A stretch of 64,000 nt of DNA. Origin: Euryodendron excelsum. Lineage: Eukaryota > Streptophyta > Magnoliopsida > Ericales > Pentaphylacaceae. Made by a program: the position numbers and the translations under genes. This document shows positions 34,138 to 48,457 of this stretch, piece by piece. Each line of letters starts with the position of its first letter. Within the stretch, counting starts at the first letter, position 1. The notes below the pieces were generated by a model. It was given only the letters and a program-made list of their open reading frames with translations, was not told the DNA's origin and made no database searches. The DNA lies in NCBI GenBank assembly GCA_033060915.1, contig CM065398.1, positions 513,501-577,500 on the forward strand, read 5' to 3'.

Positions 34138-37100
34138 ATTGTTTATGCTTACTTGATTATTTTATTTTGTTTCTAATATGTCGAATTTACAATAGTTTGT
34201 TCATTTTTCCTAACCAAAGCTAAATTCTTTCTTTTTATTTTTTTATTTTTATACAATCGATAGGAAGTTATTAGAGCATGAGAAACTCATTAAACTGGAC
34301 GCTTATCACTTGTAAAAAGTCTCACATTCATAATCTTTTACCAAACTTAAGAACTACAATAGAAACCACCACTAGAAGAAGTCGAGCTTAATATCTCAAC
34401 AACGAAGGTACTAGAATAGGTAAGTGCCAAAATATATGTAAAAGTTAACAAAAGGTCAGATATAAATCACACATCATTTTGATCAGGCTAAATAGGGGTT
34501 GACTTTGATTTCTAATTGTTAACCCGGTACAAAATAGATCAATCCTCAAATTAACTTAAACCAATCTATCTCATTACTATTCTATTTTAAAAATAAATAA
34601 TATCAGAGCAGCGACTACCTGCAGACTACCATACCTTTTTTGCTTTCTTATGTCAGGGTCATTGCTTTGCTATAATTATATATTCACTCAACCTTCGACA
34701 AAAACTACGAAACTCCAATAAGACTACCAAAAAGAACCATAAGTACCATCTCCTCGATCTATCATGCAATTAACAACTTGAATGGTTTAATATTGTCAAT
34801 CCTCTGATCGATCACCACCCGAGGGTGGGTGACCTGGTGGTAATTAAAGGCTTACTCTTACGTGATTTAGTGATTAGCTAGGTGGGTAGGAGAACATGGT
34901 AAAAGTCATTTTTGCAGTTTGTTGAGAGCGGAGGGATAAGAGAGTACTTCTGCTCATTAATCCTGTAACCGCCTGTTTGTGCTACCAATTCAATCCACTC
35001 CATGATGTAAATATTTTATTAATTTATTTATTTTTTTTGTTTACATGATGAAAACTTTGATCTATATGTAAAAGTTTTCACCATATATTCACGGGTATTG
35101 TTGTACAAATAAAAAATTCATACAAAAGTTCTATACAAAATAATATGTTTTAATGAGAGCCTTTCACTTAAAAACAAATACCCACCTTAATGGCTTTTAA
35201 TTATAAAACTGTAATTATCACATCACTTTGTAAGCAAATTTTGTATGAATATTTTAAAAAAATACATTTTCCTATATCCACCTATACTCTATTGTAAAAC
35301 GTCTCTTAACATGGAAAACCTACTTTGAATAGTATTCCCCATTAAAATATAAATTATTGAAATACTCTCCATAATTACTCCTATAATGTGATTTACTTAT
35401 AAAATTAATTATATAAACTTATATATTGGTTTATATAATTAAACTTTGACTATTATAAAGGTTTGATTATAATCAAGTATAATATAGGATTGTTAAATTT
35501 GATTATTGTTTGTTTGTTTATATGAAAAATGTTATAATGGTTTATAATCAAATAATAATAAAATTTTATTCTAAAATTTGCAACATTAAATTTAACTATA
35601 GAATTTGTAAAATTTCCAAAATTTATCAAATTTTAGTGTAAATCAAACTTATAAACCATTATTTATCATTATTTATTGCAATTTTCTTCCATTATATAAA
35701 TTAACATATTATATCTTGTGTCATTATTGTTTAAATATTTAGTAAAAATCATACTTATTGTGAGTAATTGATGTACAACTAAGAGAAAAGTTTGGTTATA
35801 CCTCAAAACAACTTTGAGGATATATAAAAATTTTAGAAACTCCTTAAATAAGATTCTATTAATCGAATCAATTTCAGCAGGAGCCTCCATTCGGATTTGA
35901 TGTCATTATTGCAACAACCAAAAAAAAAAATGCATCTATCACTTTTTGATATTTTCTAGCTACTTTTATCGTATTATACGTTGCACTTCACCTAGTTTCT
36001 ATATCTAAAGGTAATTTTTTCTACTTTCTAAGCTTCCTAATTGACACGCATTATTAAATAAGTGGATTAGCTTTACGGAACTATTAATTGAAATAATTAC
36101 ATTTCTTATTTTAAGTTAGTGCACAAGATGATCATTACAAATTGCCTTACATAAATTTATTGAAAATTTTATTTTCCAAATCTCTATACAGTAATTCCAA
36201 TCCTACTACTTCCCCAAGTGTATAAGAAATATATGGATATTCTACAGGTTTAAATAAAATAATTTATGCATAAAATATGCACTTATGCATTAATCTTCTA
36301 AATCTTGTCTTACTTTTCACAAATCAAATTTTTCCTTGTAAATTTTGGAAGTAATTTTTTAATCTTTGTTAAAAATCTTTTCATTATATCTTTTCTAGTA
36401 GTACTCATAGAAAATTTCTGAAATTGACGAGTATAAGTATTTCTAATAAAGTATTAATAATTATTACTTTTAATAAAAGTAAATGGATGTTTCTCTTTAA
36501 CCACATAGCAGTTGTAGTATCAGTAAGTCCTTTGCCACAAATTAAAACATTTTGCTACAATAGTTAAAATTCCATCATGATTGTCTTCTTTAATTTTTTT
36601 GAAAATATTCACAAATGTTAGAAGTATAATGTGTCCTAGATGATAATATAGATGCCTGCACCAACCGGAGGGAAACCAAGTGGCAGTGTGTGTGTGGTTG
36701 TATGGATGGAGATGCATGCATTTTGAGATCAATAATATTTTTCCTGTAATCCATTTTATTTTACTAATTACTGTAAGCAATAATAATATATAGAATATAA
36801 ATGCATAAACAATTATAAATAAATTTTATCAAATGTGATACAAAAATTGGTGGTAGAACATTTTTACATTTGATGCATGCTTAAAACTGGAGAGCAAATG
36901 AGTAACGAGAGGCTTAAGAGCAATATTATGTGAAATTAAATAGTAAAAGGAATGAGATAGAGTTGTCAGAGTTGTGTGAATTATAAAAGCGAGGGGGGTA
37001 TTTATAGGAATTAAGGATTTCACGCAAAAGCGTGGGGGGTGGGGGATGGGATGGGTGACTCAAAATAGTGATTTCAAAGAAGTACGTTACGTACGTAGGT

Positions 37101-37695
37101 GTCAATATTCATATTTTTCTGCGCAAAAGAAAGTACTGCACATCATTATCTTATCTGCTCAGACCATGCATATATCTAAATGATGGCAAAATAATATAAT
37201 ACAGTCGAACTATTATTCTCATCATCATCTTCACAGTACGTACTACACACTTTCACTGTTCACGTTTGCATGGGGACCAAATGACTGAAACACCCATCTG
37301 ATTTGAACTGCCAGAACCAAAATAGCAAATATATCCCATTGATCACCAAAGAGAGAGAGAGGGAGCGACAGATCCAAGAGGGATTGGGGGGGGGGGGGGG
37401 GGGGGGGGGGGGAGGGGAACAAAAGAAAAACAGAAGTACAAAAAAAAAAAAAACATTAACTCAAGCTGTGCTACAGGTGAGCTAACCAGCATTAATGCTA
37501 CCTCTGATCTCCAAAGCTTAAGCAGATCAGTCACCCAACCTCAACCAATAGGGGATTGGAGGATATCACCTAGGAGCTATAGGTCAACTTTATATGTAAT
37601 TAACTGCCACAACAAATATTTCAAGGATTAATGTTGCTAGCTAGATAGAATTAATTATATGGGAAATAAACATGATCTGACTACTGCATGCTGCT
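34138..37695. other. Intergenic region downstream of BAM3
   Basis: AT-rich sequence without a supported gene. A tRNA-like patch near 34820-34870 (GGGTGACCTGGTGGTAA) is suggestive of a SINE but lacks a B box. BAM3 3' UTR must occupy the right end; no clear poly(A) signal was found. Confidence 0.45.
37386..37412 (+). repeat. Poly-G tract (27 G)
   Basis: An uninterrupted G run is followed by AGGGG, then by an A13 run near 37440. It lies about 285 bp past the BAM3 stop on the C-rich transcribed strand. The exact length may reflect sequencing slippage. Confidence 0.85.
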
Positions 37696-40600
37696 TCATT
37701 GCAACTGAAATGTATTGGGTTGTTTAGCCTGTGCAAGCATCTGGACAACTTCCCTCATGGTCGGCCTCTCCACACTCTGCTCTTGAACACATAACATTGC
37801 AACAAAGAACACCTGCTGCATTGCTGCTTCATCTTCTAGTAGTGCTGGAGCATTGTTTTTAAGTCTCTCATCTACGATCTTTACCACCCCTTCTTTGCTC
37901 CAATTTGTCTCCCTCTTCGCCCATTGAACAATGTCCAACCCTTCTTCCCCAAAGTCACCAACCGGTCTCCGCCCTGTTATAAGCTCTAGAAGCACCACCC
38001 CAAAGCTATAAACGTCACTCTTCTCGTCCACTTTCAATGTGTATGCATACTCTGTGAATGATCGATCACATCAAGGCATTAGTAGACATATATGGCTTAC
38101 CGTTAGCTATATATAAATTTTTGGGGAAAAACAAAAAAACAAAAAAAAAAGTTTGGTAGTCGGTGTTACAAACTTACTATCTATTACATAGTTCTATAGA
38201 GCTATTAATTTGCGATTACATATTGAGTAAAATTATGTAAATTAACCACTATTAACTTTCTCACAGTCCAAAAATAAAGAATTCCGACTCATCACCCTAG
38301 GCCAAGGGAAAGTTAGAAACTTTGTAAATAAAAGAAGAACCAATTGTGCTTTACGCCTGTATTCCATACACATGTTTCTCTTTCTAGGGCCTAACAAAAG
38401 TAAAGCTTAGATACCAATCACGATTCTTGAGCCTTATGCTTTGGATTCATGTTCCTTTTTCTTTCTTTTTTTTTTTTTTTCTGTTATATTTTGAGTTTGA
38501 GTCAAAAAGGAGTTTCTGATTGGTCTGAACGAACATGGGATTATGTTCTCCAAGAAAAGAAAATTTTCGCCAGCCCTAAGTGTGAGGGAGCAAAAGAAAA
38601 AGCTATAGCTGAAAGGAGAATTTTCCTTTATGTTAGTGATGGTGTTACCCTTCTTGGACTCCACATCACTTTAACAGTATATACTTTCTATCCCATCTAC
38701 TTTGGTTTTTAGTCATGGAAATGAAGAAGATCATCAACTCCGAATCGGTGATTCAAACCAAGATGACTCAGTTCAGGTGACTCAGTCAAATCACCGGAGG
38801 AAAACAAACCAACCTTTCAGCTTGTTAACCATGTGAAAAATTCTTTGTTTCATGGCAAAATGTTTCTTAAGCCAAAAGGATCATCAGCTTGTTAACCATG
38901 CATGCTAATTACGTTCTTGTTTATTTTGAGCATTGAACATTTGATCTCTCTCTCTATATATATAAAATAAAGACGATATATGTTTTGATCGATCTAGTGT
39001 TAATGTGTTACGTCGTAAAACAATTAATTAATTAATTACCTGGAGCAATATAGCCATAAGATCCAGCAATTGCAGACATGCACTCTGAAGTACCAGTGTC
39101 CTGCAGCAAGAACTTGGCGAGTCCAAAATCTGCTACGTGAGCCTCAAAATCAGAGTTGAGTAAGATGTTGTTGGACTTCACATCACGATGGAGTATCAAA
39201 GGAGAACAATCATGGTGCAAGTAACAGAGCCCTTTTGCCGCCTCAATGGCTATTTTGAGCCTGATATCCCACTTGAGGAGATAGGCTGCACCTCCTCTAG
39301 TACTCTTCCCATGATGAAGAACTTCACCTAAGCTTCCGTTTGGCATGTACTCATAAACGAGCAAATTGGTCTCTTTGTTGGAACAAAATGCCAGCAACCT
39401 TACGATATTCCTATGCCGAATCCTACCCAAGGTCTGTATTTCTGCGGAGAGGCCATTATCATGAGAAGAGCCTTTGCTTATCCCCAACAGCTTCTTCACT
39501 GCTACTGGCTCTCCATTTGGCATTGTTCCCCTGTAAACTGTCCCGGCTCCACCTCTCCCTATTATGTTGTTCTCCTTCAAGCATTCTAAGACGTCTTCGC
39601 TTCCAAATTCCAGCTTTTGGAATGCTGTGAGCTTCCATAAATTTGAATTCTTTCTTACCTTCCGGGTCTTGATAACTGCCAACACTGCAAACACCAAAGA
39701 ACAGACTAGAAGTCCCAAAGCAAAAATAAGCTTATATTTTCCTGGGACCTTTGATTTGTTGTCGTCGTTTTGGTTGTTAACTTCTAGTGGTGAGTTTGCT
39801 GAATAGTTGCATGGATTCAAGTAGGATCCGCAGAGATGAGGGTTGCCAATGAAGGAAGTGGAGTTGAAGACTGAATACTGTCCAGTTTCGGGTATCCAGC
39901 CGGAGAAGTTGTTGTGGGAGAAATCTGCTGATGTTAGGCTCTTCATGAACCCAATTTCCTTGGGAAGGCTCTGGTCCAAGTGGTTCCAAGAGATATTGAG
40001 GTAATTTAGTATGTGAATTTGTGCAATTGGGACCGGGATTGGGCCTGCGAGCTGATTTTGGCTCAAATCTAAGTAAGTCAGCAGGAGACAATTACCAATC
40101 TCAGGGGGGATTCCGCCGGAGAAGTTGTTTCTACTCATATCTAACTTCAAGATGTTTTTCAACCTTCCTATATCGGGTGGAATATGCCCCGCAAATTGGT
40201 TTCCATTTAACAGAAGAATCTTCAAGTTCGAGAAATTTCCAATAGAAGTAGGAAGAGAACCTGATAAGCGATTGTTTGACAGATTCAGCTGGCCAAGTTT
40301 TGAAGGTAACTTGCTCCTCTCTTCCTCCAATAGTCCATTGAGGTAATTGCTCTGCAGTTCCACGAGTGAGAGCTCAGGCAAGCAGAGGAACCCATTGGGT
40401 ATTGACCCACTCAAATAATTCTGACCCAGTCGAACTCTTGAGAGAGTCTCGCATTTACCCAGATCCTCAGGTAGAGGCCCGAACAGAAAATTGTTGAGCA
40501 AAATCAAGATCTTCAGACTCCTTCCAGAACAGAGAGATTTGGGAACTAATCCAGTGAGCTTATTGGTGGAAAGATCAAGTTCAATCAGTTTACCGTTCAG

Positions 40601-41692
40601 TCCAAGCTTCGATGGAATGGATCCAGTGAAGTTGTTCTGCCAAAGCTTCAGGACTTCCAACTTGGGCAGCTCAGCAATGACATGAGGAATCTCCCCATGA
40701 AACTTGTTGATGAACAAGTTCAATAGGGTGAGCTCCTGGAGGGCAGAGAACTCAACTGGAATCTCTCCTGCAAGTCCATTATTTGAAAGATCGAGAGACT
40801 TCAAGCTAGTCAGATTGCCTAGCTGGGGAGGGATTGAACCACTAAGCTGGTTTGTTTGCAAAAAGAGAGTTACCAGCTTGTTCAGATTGCCCAATTCTGG
40901 TGGAATTGGACCTTCCAAGCCACAACTAGAGAGGTCTAGATGAACCAAGTTGATCAGCTTACCAAACTCAGGTGGGATTCCACCATCAAACTGATTGTAG
41001 TACCCCAAATGAAGCTCCTCTAGATTAGTAAGGTTAGCGAGCTGAGTGGGTATAAAACCAACCAAATCGTTCCCTGCCAAGGAGAGAGAATTGAGTCGCT
41101 CTAGGCTTCCATAGCTTGGAGGGATTTTACCTGAAAAGTAATTCCCGCCAAAATCCAAACGCTTCAGCTTCCGAAGCTCAGTAACTCCCACTGGTAGTGA
41201 TCCAAAGAAGTCGTTGTTGTAAGCATCAAGAACCACGAGCTCCTTCAACCGAGAGAATTGCCAGTTCATACTTCCATTGAACTGGTTGTTGGAAATGTTG
41301 AGGAATTGAAGGCTGCCTAGCTTGTGAATTTCGAGTGGGAAAGCTCCAAAGAAACTGTTTCCAGAGACTGATAGATTTACAAGGGTCCGAAGATCAGTGA
41401 TTGCAGGCGAGAGAGAGCCAGAAATGTTGTAATTAGATATATCCAGCAAAACGACTGATCTGTTTTTGGCGTCACATTTGATACCAGTCCAAGAACAGAG
41501 GGACATGTAGTTTGAGACATTCCAGCTATTGAGAGAAGAGTTGGGACTAGCTTCAAATGCTTCTTTGAGAGAAACTAGGATTGAAGCCTGCCGCCTAAGA
41601 GACAGACTATGCAAAGAAATTGAATGAGAAGATGTGAGGAAGATGAGGAGGAGAGAAAAGATGAAGACAAGCCTCACATCAGAGGCAGCCAT
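37696..41692 (-). CDS. BAM3: BAM3-like CLAVATA1-family LRR receptor kinase
   Basis: Two minus-strand exons (41692-39040 and 38051-37696) splice with GT/AG into 1002 residues; Arabidopsis BAM3 is of similar length. The 988-bp intron interrupts the Glu codon of the kinase APE motif (residue 885). Order: signal peptide 1-24, N-cap with CSWTGIKC (66-73), about 21 leucine-rich repeats to about 610, C-cap cysteines 621 and 628, membrane segment about 655-674, then kinase. Kinase landmarks: GRGGAG loop 712-717, VAVKK Lys733, Glu751, HRD 835-837, DFG 855-857; all catalytic residues are present (RD type). Known BAM3 binds CLE45-type peptides and restrains protophloem differentiation. I chose the ATG at 41692 because it opens the signal peptide; an in-frame upstream ATG at 41797 would add 35 non-signal residues. 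No break is seen. Confidence 0.97.
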
Positions 41693-42036
41693 TAGAAGCT
41701 TTGTTGAACTGAGATGGCGGGTTCTACTGAACTGAAGAAAAGCAGTAGCCCATTTAACTGAGTTGCCACAGCCAAATACAGGCACAGAGAGACACACAGA
41801 CAGAGAGGAAGCGAGAGCCTTGGATGCTTTTCATATGGGACTCTGGCTTTCATTTTATTTTGCTTTCTTTCACAATATATTGTGGTTTCCTCTTTATCTT
41901 TATGAAGAAAAGCAAAAGCAAAGTTTGTCCATAAAGATGCATTCCCAACTGACCGTTTGATCAACCAAAATTCAGAAATCCTTTGCTTTTTGTTGAAATT
42001 ACTTTCAGGGCCAATGGGTCCTTTCCTTATTGCTGA

Positions 42037-42043
42037 TTTTATA
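42037..42043 (-). promoter_or_regulatory. Candidate BAM3 TATA box
   Basis: The minus strand reads GATATAAAATC, a canonical TATAAAA about 345 bp before the BAM3 ATG. A weaker ATATATT at about 41875 is an alternative. This is sequence likeness only. Confidence 0.3.
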
Positions 42044-42049
42044 TCAGAG

Positions 42050-45000
42050 CAACAAGCAATTGTTCAGAACTTGAGATCTCAATAGTTGTTGAGGTTCTTG
42101 ATCCAAATGAACAATTGAGGGACTCCACCTCCATGAACCACCACCGTTACTTCAAAATTCAGCAAGCTTGCTAACACATCAACCTTTTATTAATTTGAAA
42201 ATTTAGACCATACCCAATCTTGCGTTATTTTTTTAAATCATTTATTTCTCTCCACCTTTTCTTTTTTGAATTAAAACTAACTATAGTTTCGGTTTTGGGA
42301 CAACAAACTCACACTAGTTACTTGAAGATACAATCACAACTCAGATGACTATATATAAAGAATAAGATCAGTTTTGGAAATTGATAAATATATATATATA
42401 TATATATATGCAGAGCAGTCTTTAATTGTTCCTTCCTTCTTTTATTTGTTTGATTTCTCTTTCTTTGCATGTAGAGAGATACACTTTGGTCCATGGGACC
42501 ATCTTTCTTTGTTATTTGCATAGAAATAAGTACTGGCACTTGAGAATCCCGCACCTCTCACTATAGACCCACTACGAGGAAAAGGAAAAGCAAGCATCTC
42601 TCTCTCTCTCTCTCAAAGAAAGAGCTAGGGAGAAAATAGATGTACATTTTTAATTTGGTCAATGAATTGAAACCGCAAGAGAAGCCAAAAGTTTTACTCT
42701 AATGGGGCTTACTTTGCATTTAAATGGTGACTATTATCTCATAGTTTGCAGGACGGAATATAGGCCCCATGCTTGGGGCTTGGGGGGGCTCATCCATCAT
42801 TTTGCGCCTCAAAACAAAACAAATTGGTTGTTGAAGCAGAGATAAAGTCTGAGGATGTGACCCTGTTTGAGAATGTAAAGAGCTTCTAAATCAATTTCTT
42901 TTAGGAAAGCAAAGAAGATGGATGGGGCAGCCAGTGAAGTGAAATGATGAATGGAAAATGTTGGGTGAGACTGAGAGGGTCCAGAAGGGAACAATTCTTA
43001 TTGAATTGTAGTCGGATAATGGGAGAAACAGTACTCAATTATTCGGTGTGATGTTTTTGAGCCCTCGTGTAGGGTTGATTACATTGTGATCATGACGAGT
43101 GTTTATGGGACGACATACATTATCCATTATCATTCATGGATGGAATCTTCTTTAGTCCCCTCCTTCGTGCCATATATAATCACATACATACACACGCATA
43201 TATATATATATATATATTAGTGTTAAATTATTAAAAAATTAATAACTCACAAATTTATAAAACTAATTAAAAATTTTAATAATATATAAGAGTTCTTCTT
43301 CGTAGCGTACAATATAATCTCAAATTGTGCTCGCATATGAACTAATTTGCTAATCATTTCAAAAGAAAAATAAAAGGAAAAACATAACACTTATTTTTAA
43401 TTTTTTTTTTGTAAACTTTATAATAAATTGAAATAGTATGGGGTAACCTCCATGCAGATTTACTGCCAAATCTTAATAGGCTCCAAAATAATACCATCGT
43501 TTTGTTAAGGTTTCATGGATTTTGAGAGAGATTCTGTTACTATTACTAATAGGGAAGATAAAAAGTTGTAGGGTCATAGGGTGCATCTAAATTACACACT
43601 TATGAATTTTTCATTTCGGAACTAACTCAAATCATTTTTTGAGGTTTGCATTAAATGAAGTCTAGCAGATTCATTTAAGCATTAAAAAAAGTCTAACAAA
43701 TTCATTCATTGTATAGACTGTAAAGGCTACAACATGAGTAGACCTTTTACGGAAGATGCTTTGGCCAATGGAAATTGTTCACAAATAATAGAGTCTTCAC
43801 TTTGGGAAAATGAAGGTTTGTTTTTATTTAGTATATAGATTAAGAAATTTTAATTTTGAAATGATTTATTTTTATTTTCGACATAGATTACAGATTTCAA
43901 ATTTGAAAACTCTACGTTTTTGGATTTCTTTAAGTTAATAGGATAAGAGAAACTATCTATTTATTTTTTTTTTCTCTCATAAATTTAAAAATTTTCTAAA
44001 ACATGGAATGAGATTTTGTGTCTAAAGAAGTCACTTTGCTTGATTCATGTATTGTAAGTATTGACAATAATTTTTTATTTTTTCTTCTTATACTATCAGT
44101 GTCCTTTCTTTTGGTTCCTAGTGTTTGTACTATTATCTTACTCTAGTTTATATCCTTTAATCTCTCTCATATTATGAAAGAAAACTTTAAATTTATGTTC
44201 TCTTTTTTCCTTTTCAAGTTTCCATGAGAATTTTTTCATAAAAAGGAAAGAGCCTAAATTTTTTGCTCAAACAGTATTTTTGATTGGGGATTTGATTTTG
44301 ATCAATCAAATCGTTCTATTAAGGATTTTATTTGTTTTAAAGAAAAATGCCATATCTAACCTTTCCTAATTTTTATCCCAAACAATTTCAGCAAAGTTGG
44401 CTTAATCATATAGGAACCTTCCATCCTTCCATGATACTTTCCAAGAATTGATCAAAATCCATTCAAAAGCCATTAGAGACCTGTACACACGGAAAAAAAA
44501 ATGCATCATTCCTTGTATTAAACTGTCTCCTATAGATTAAAAGTTCAAAGAGTCCTACTTATATTCTTAGTGAATGCATTACAACGTAGTTTCCTAATAT
44601 TATATTGAGTCCCCAAACATTCCGATTTGTGAATATTATACATTTAATTTTAAAGTATTCTCCTTTCATTTCTAATAATAGCAAGATATTTAGAAGTTTC
44701 AATAAAAAATTCAAATGAAGAAAATAATGCAAGGAAAGAAGTAAAGCAATAATTTTAGAAGAATTTCTAGTAAGAATGTCCGAATTGGTAGCTTAAGGAA
44801 AGAGTTAAAAGGTATCAATTAAGTGAAAAAATTGAAAGATTTCCTAATAAGAACTCCAGCATTAGCAACTTAGGGAAAGAATTATTAAAAGGTGCAATTT
44901 AATGAAAGAATTGTAAAAGAATTCGTAATAATTAGATGAATTAAGAGAGTTTAGGAAATCATAGCAGCCTATAAATTTGAATTTTTTTTTAATAAGGTAC

Positions 45001-47012
45001 AAATACGAAATTGGCATTAAAAAGAAAAATGTTATTCTTCTACAAAATTTGTACAAATCTCATCAGAATGATGTGATAATGGCATTATTACAATTAAAAG
45101 TTATCATGATGAGTGTTTTATTTTAAAGTGAATGACTCTTATCCAACCACAACATTATGATGATAAATCCTATATGAATTCTTTGTTTATATAGATTTCA
45201 TACCACCCCAAATCAATTGTGAAATTTAGGAGAATAAAAAATAAGTGAAATAAAAATTAACCAAAACTTTCATTCACGATAAAACTCCAACAACTTAAAG
45301 TTCTTTAAGTCTTCTAAAGTCATTGAAGCATTTAAACTCTCATCATATTAGCAATATTTGCGTGAAAAGAAAGATTATAACCTGTTAATTAAAAATTTTA
45401 GTACATAATGAATTAAGATTGATTCATCATTAGTAAGATGAATGGTTGAGCACTAAATCAATAAAAATAATAAAAGAACTCAAAAATCGAATTTCCGAGG
45501 CGGGTAGAAATGGGTACATCATTAAATTAATAAAATATATAAGTTCACCAATTGAAAATGAAAATAGAGAAACAGCCATGGTTGGTTTTAATGTTTGTGT
45601 CATTGCCTGAAACAAAGAATCAAATCTAAAAAAACTTAAGTAAATAACCATTAAAGTATCAAAATTAAATTAAATAAATAAAAACTTCATTTATAAAATG
45701 TAACAAAATATATCCATTAAACATATCAAGGCCAAAAAAAAATGCTCAAAAACACTGGTCAGCATAGAAAGAGAATAAAGGGTGAAGATACATCATAATT
45801 CACTTATACATGCAACTGAAAAAATATATATGAACTATTCTGGTAATCATAGCTGTAAGAAGACCTACACATACCAAGAAAGAAAGGGTCAAACAAAGGT
45901 ATGCACATATTCATAACCTAAAAAAGGTCTTAAAAAAAGACGATTGACTCTCTGTCTCTCTTTCAAACTCTCCCTCTCTTTGAAAATTTTAGCCATACGT
46001 ATACATTAAAAAAATAAACACACAGAAGGGCAAAAAAAAATACAAAAGAAGAATCAAAACCCCAATTTATGAGGAAAAAACTGTTAGAGAAATACCAAAG
46101 CTATGCAATAAAACTAAATGTAGCACTAACCTTCAATTGATGCAGGATCTTTGAAAATTAATTTTCTCTCTAAAGAGTCTTCTCTTTCCAAGAACAAAAG
46201 ACAATTAAAGCAAGAGATTTTATAATGGAAGGGGCAGTTGGATTAGGGAGAAATTTTAGGGATTGGATATTATTTTTTGAGTCAAGAATTTTTAGAATTA
46301 CTATTTAGAGAGAGATTTTAGGGATGTGATTAATCTATTTTAAATTTACTAATACCACTTATTGTATTAGATTTCAGAGTTGTAAACTATGAAAGTTTTT
46401 TTTTTCCATATTTGATTGATTGTTTTCGCCAAAGATGTTTCCTTTAATTTTTTTTCTTTTGTTTCCTTGTTAGAATTTAACTCATTTAATTATTTTGTAA
46501 AATTATTTTTTTGTTTAATTATTATTTTATTTTGTTTAATTTCTTTTATAAGAAAGGAAAAAAAGAGTCTGATTGGTTAAATAAATTAGGGGTGCCATGT
46601 GACTTCTTAAAAAATTAGAATTTTGAGAAAAATAAATATTAAATTTTAAAGATCTGTGAGCTTCTTACTACATTTGCACATATATAAAAATGTAGATATG
46701 GGTCACTCGAAAGACGCAATACAAATTAAAGTCATTAATTTGGTCATACAGCCGTGTTTGGCGTGCAGCTAGTAAGACTGATGCCTGTTTGGTAGAAATA
46801 TTTGTCTTAGAGATCGACGAAACAATTTATAATTGGCAGAAGAAAGATCTTCCATGGGTTCATCATATACAGATTACTCTCTTGCAGCTCAAATTTGACG
46901 TTTAGCACCTTAGGGCTTAATGGGGTTCGAGACTTAGGGCTTGGGTTTGCTTTAAGCTAAATGTCTAATTTATAAAATTTCTTAGGTGCTATCAATTTTT
47001 TAGGACTACTCT
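42050..47012. other. BAM3 upstream and AT-rich intergenic DNA
   Basis: BAM3 promoter sequence presumably fills the first 1-2 kb, with (CT) and (AT) microsatellites at 42597-42614, 42391-42408 and 43199-43217. Beyond that no gene is supported. A diverged direct repeat of about 77 bp lies at 44760-44915 (shared TAATAAGAA and TTAGGGAAAGA-like words). Confidence 0.5.
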
Positions 47013-47020
47013 ACAGCCTT

Positions 47021-48457
47021 CAGGGCCAGTCCTAACATTTGAGTTGCCCTAGCACGATCCTTAGCATGGTTGTCCTCTTACTATTAATTAATAATAATAA
47101 AAAAAATCATACAAGTTAAAAAAATAAAAGCCAAAATCGAGATTACATTGTGCGTTTAGATTGAATTTCATCAAAAAAATCAAAATAAAAATGTAACCCC
47201 AGTTCATCACTTTATGATTAACACGATCTGACTCGAAAGTAGAGAATTTTTTTTTTTTTTTGGCATTAAATAGGTTAGAGATCGAACTTATTAGTAATTT
47301 TTCTATTTCATCTTTTCGTTGTTTGACTTTTCTATTAAACTATTTGGACTTTTGTTTTCGAAACCTCACTTTATTTTTGTCATGCTCATTTTTCATTATA
47401 GTATCTATAATACAAAACATAATTTATTCTACGATACAATTGTAAAAAATAATGTGGAGAAATATAATAATACCCAAATAATAAAATACTTAATATGGAG
47501 GAAGAACCAATCAATATCATTATAAATAATTTTAACTTAGCAATAAAAACTTAATTCTAATGAGGGAGTAGTACATTATCTAACATTGGCATTTAAGAAG
47601 ACTCAATAGATTTTATATGCCTTTATGCAAAATTAGTGATGAGTTCTCTTCAATCACCTGAATCACATTAATTTGTAAAATAACCAGAATTTGTTATAAG
47701 TTTATTCATAACTTTTGAAAAGTGAAGAAGAAAAAAATCTAGAACAACATTCAAAAAGCAAAAATAGAAAAGAAAATTAAATAAAATAAAACTATAAACA
47801 TTTTGCACTAGCAGTCTAACACTACAATCTACAGAGAAAAATCCATAATTTATTCAACTCATGCACTGCACTTGTCTGAAATCAACTTCCAATATATAAA
47901 ACTCCAAATTATTCAACAAAATTTTAACAAAGCCCCATTTTTTATTCAACAAAAGGTCAATGATTAAAAAAAATTCACTTTTTATCCAATAAAACCTTCA
48001 AAGAATCACAAAGAAGGTAGTTTTGATGCATTTGGGATCTTTCTCTTTTTTATATAATTTGTATGCAAAACTTGAACTCAAGAAGATTAACTGAATCACT
48101 GTATCTATACATATATTATATATATATATATCGTATACAAGAAAAACATAATATTATAGACAAAATAAAAAACAGTTTTACTTTTTCTTCAGATCGAACC
48201 AATATACTTTTTAAAGTTTTTTCATCCAATCAATGGACATTATAATTATAAACTATTTAGTTTTATTAAGTACAGAAAACACACCAAATGAAAACATATT
48301 TTCTCTGTCATATTATTGAGTAAGATGTACAGTTGTACATAAAAAAATAAGTAAGAACCATAATTTATTATACAAAAATTTTAAAAATTTGATTGCCCTA
48401 ACTCAGGGAGTTGCCCAAATCCAGAGGTTTACTGGGCTTATCACAAGGCCAGCCCTG
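47021..48457. mobile_element. Non-autonomous hAT-like element (1.44 kb)
   Basis: The left end CAGGGCCAGTCCTAAC and the reversed right end CAGGGCTGGCCTTGTG are imperfect inverted repeats with a hAT-type CAGGGC start; GAGTTGCCCTA near the left end and GTTGCCC near the right extend the likeness. Flanks ACAGCCTT (47013-47020) and ACGGCCTT (48458-48465) match at 7 of 8, fitting the 8-bp hAT target duplication. The interior is AT-rich with no transposase. Confidence 0.82.

Noticed and set aside
34817..34990. tRNA-like A box as a tRNA gene or SINE
   Set aside because: No B box, no cloverleaf, no target duplication.
39340..41964. Several + strand open frames of 64-96 codons and - strand frames overlapping BAM3
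   Set aside because: They are shadows of the long BAM3 exon in other frames; no homology or codon logic of their own.
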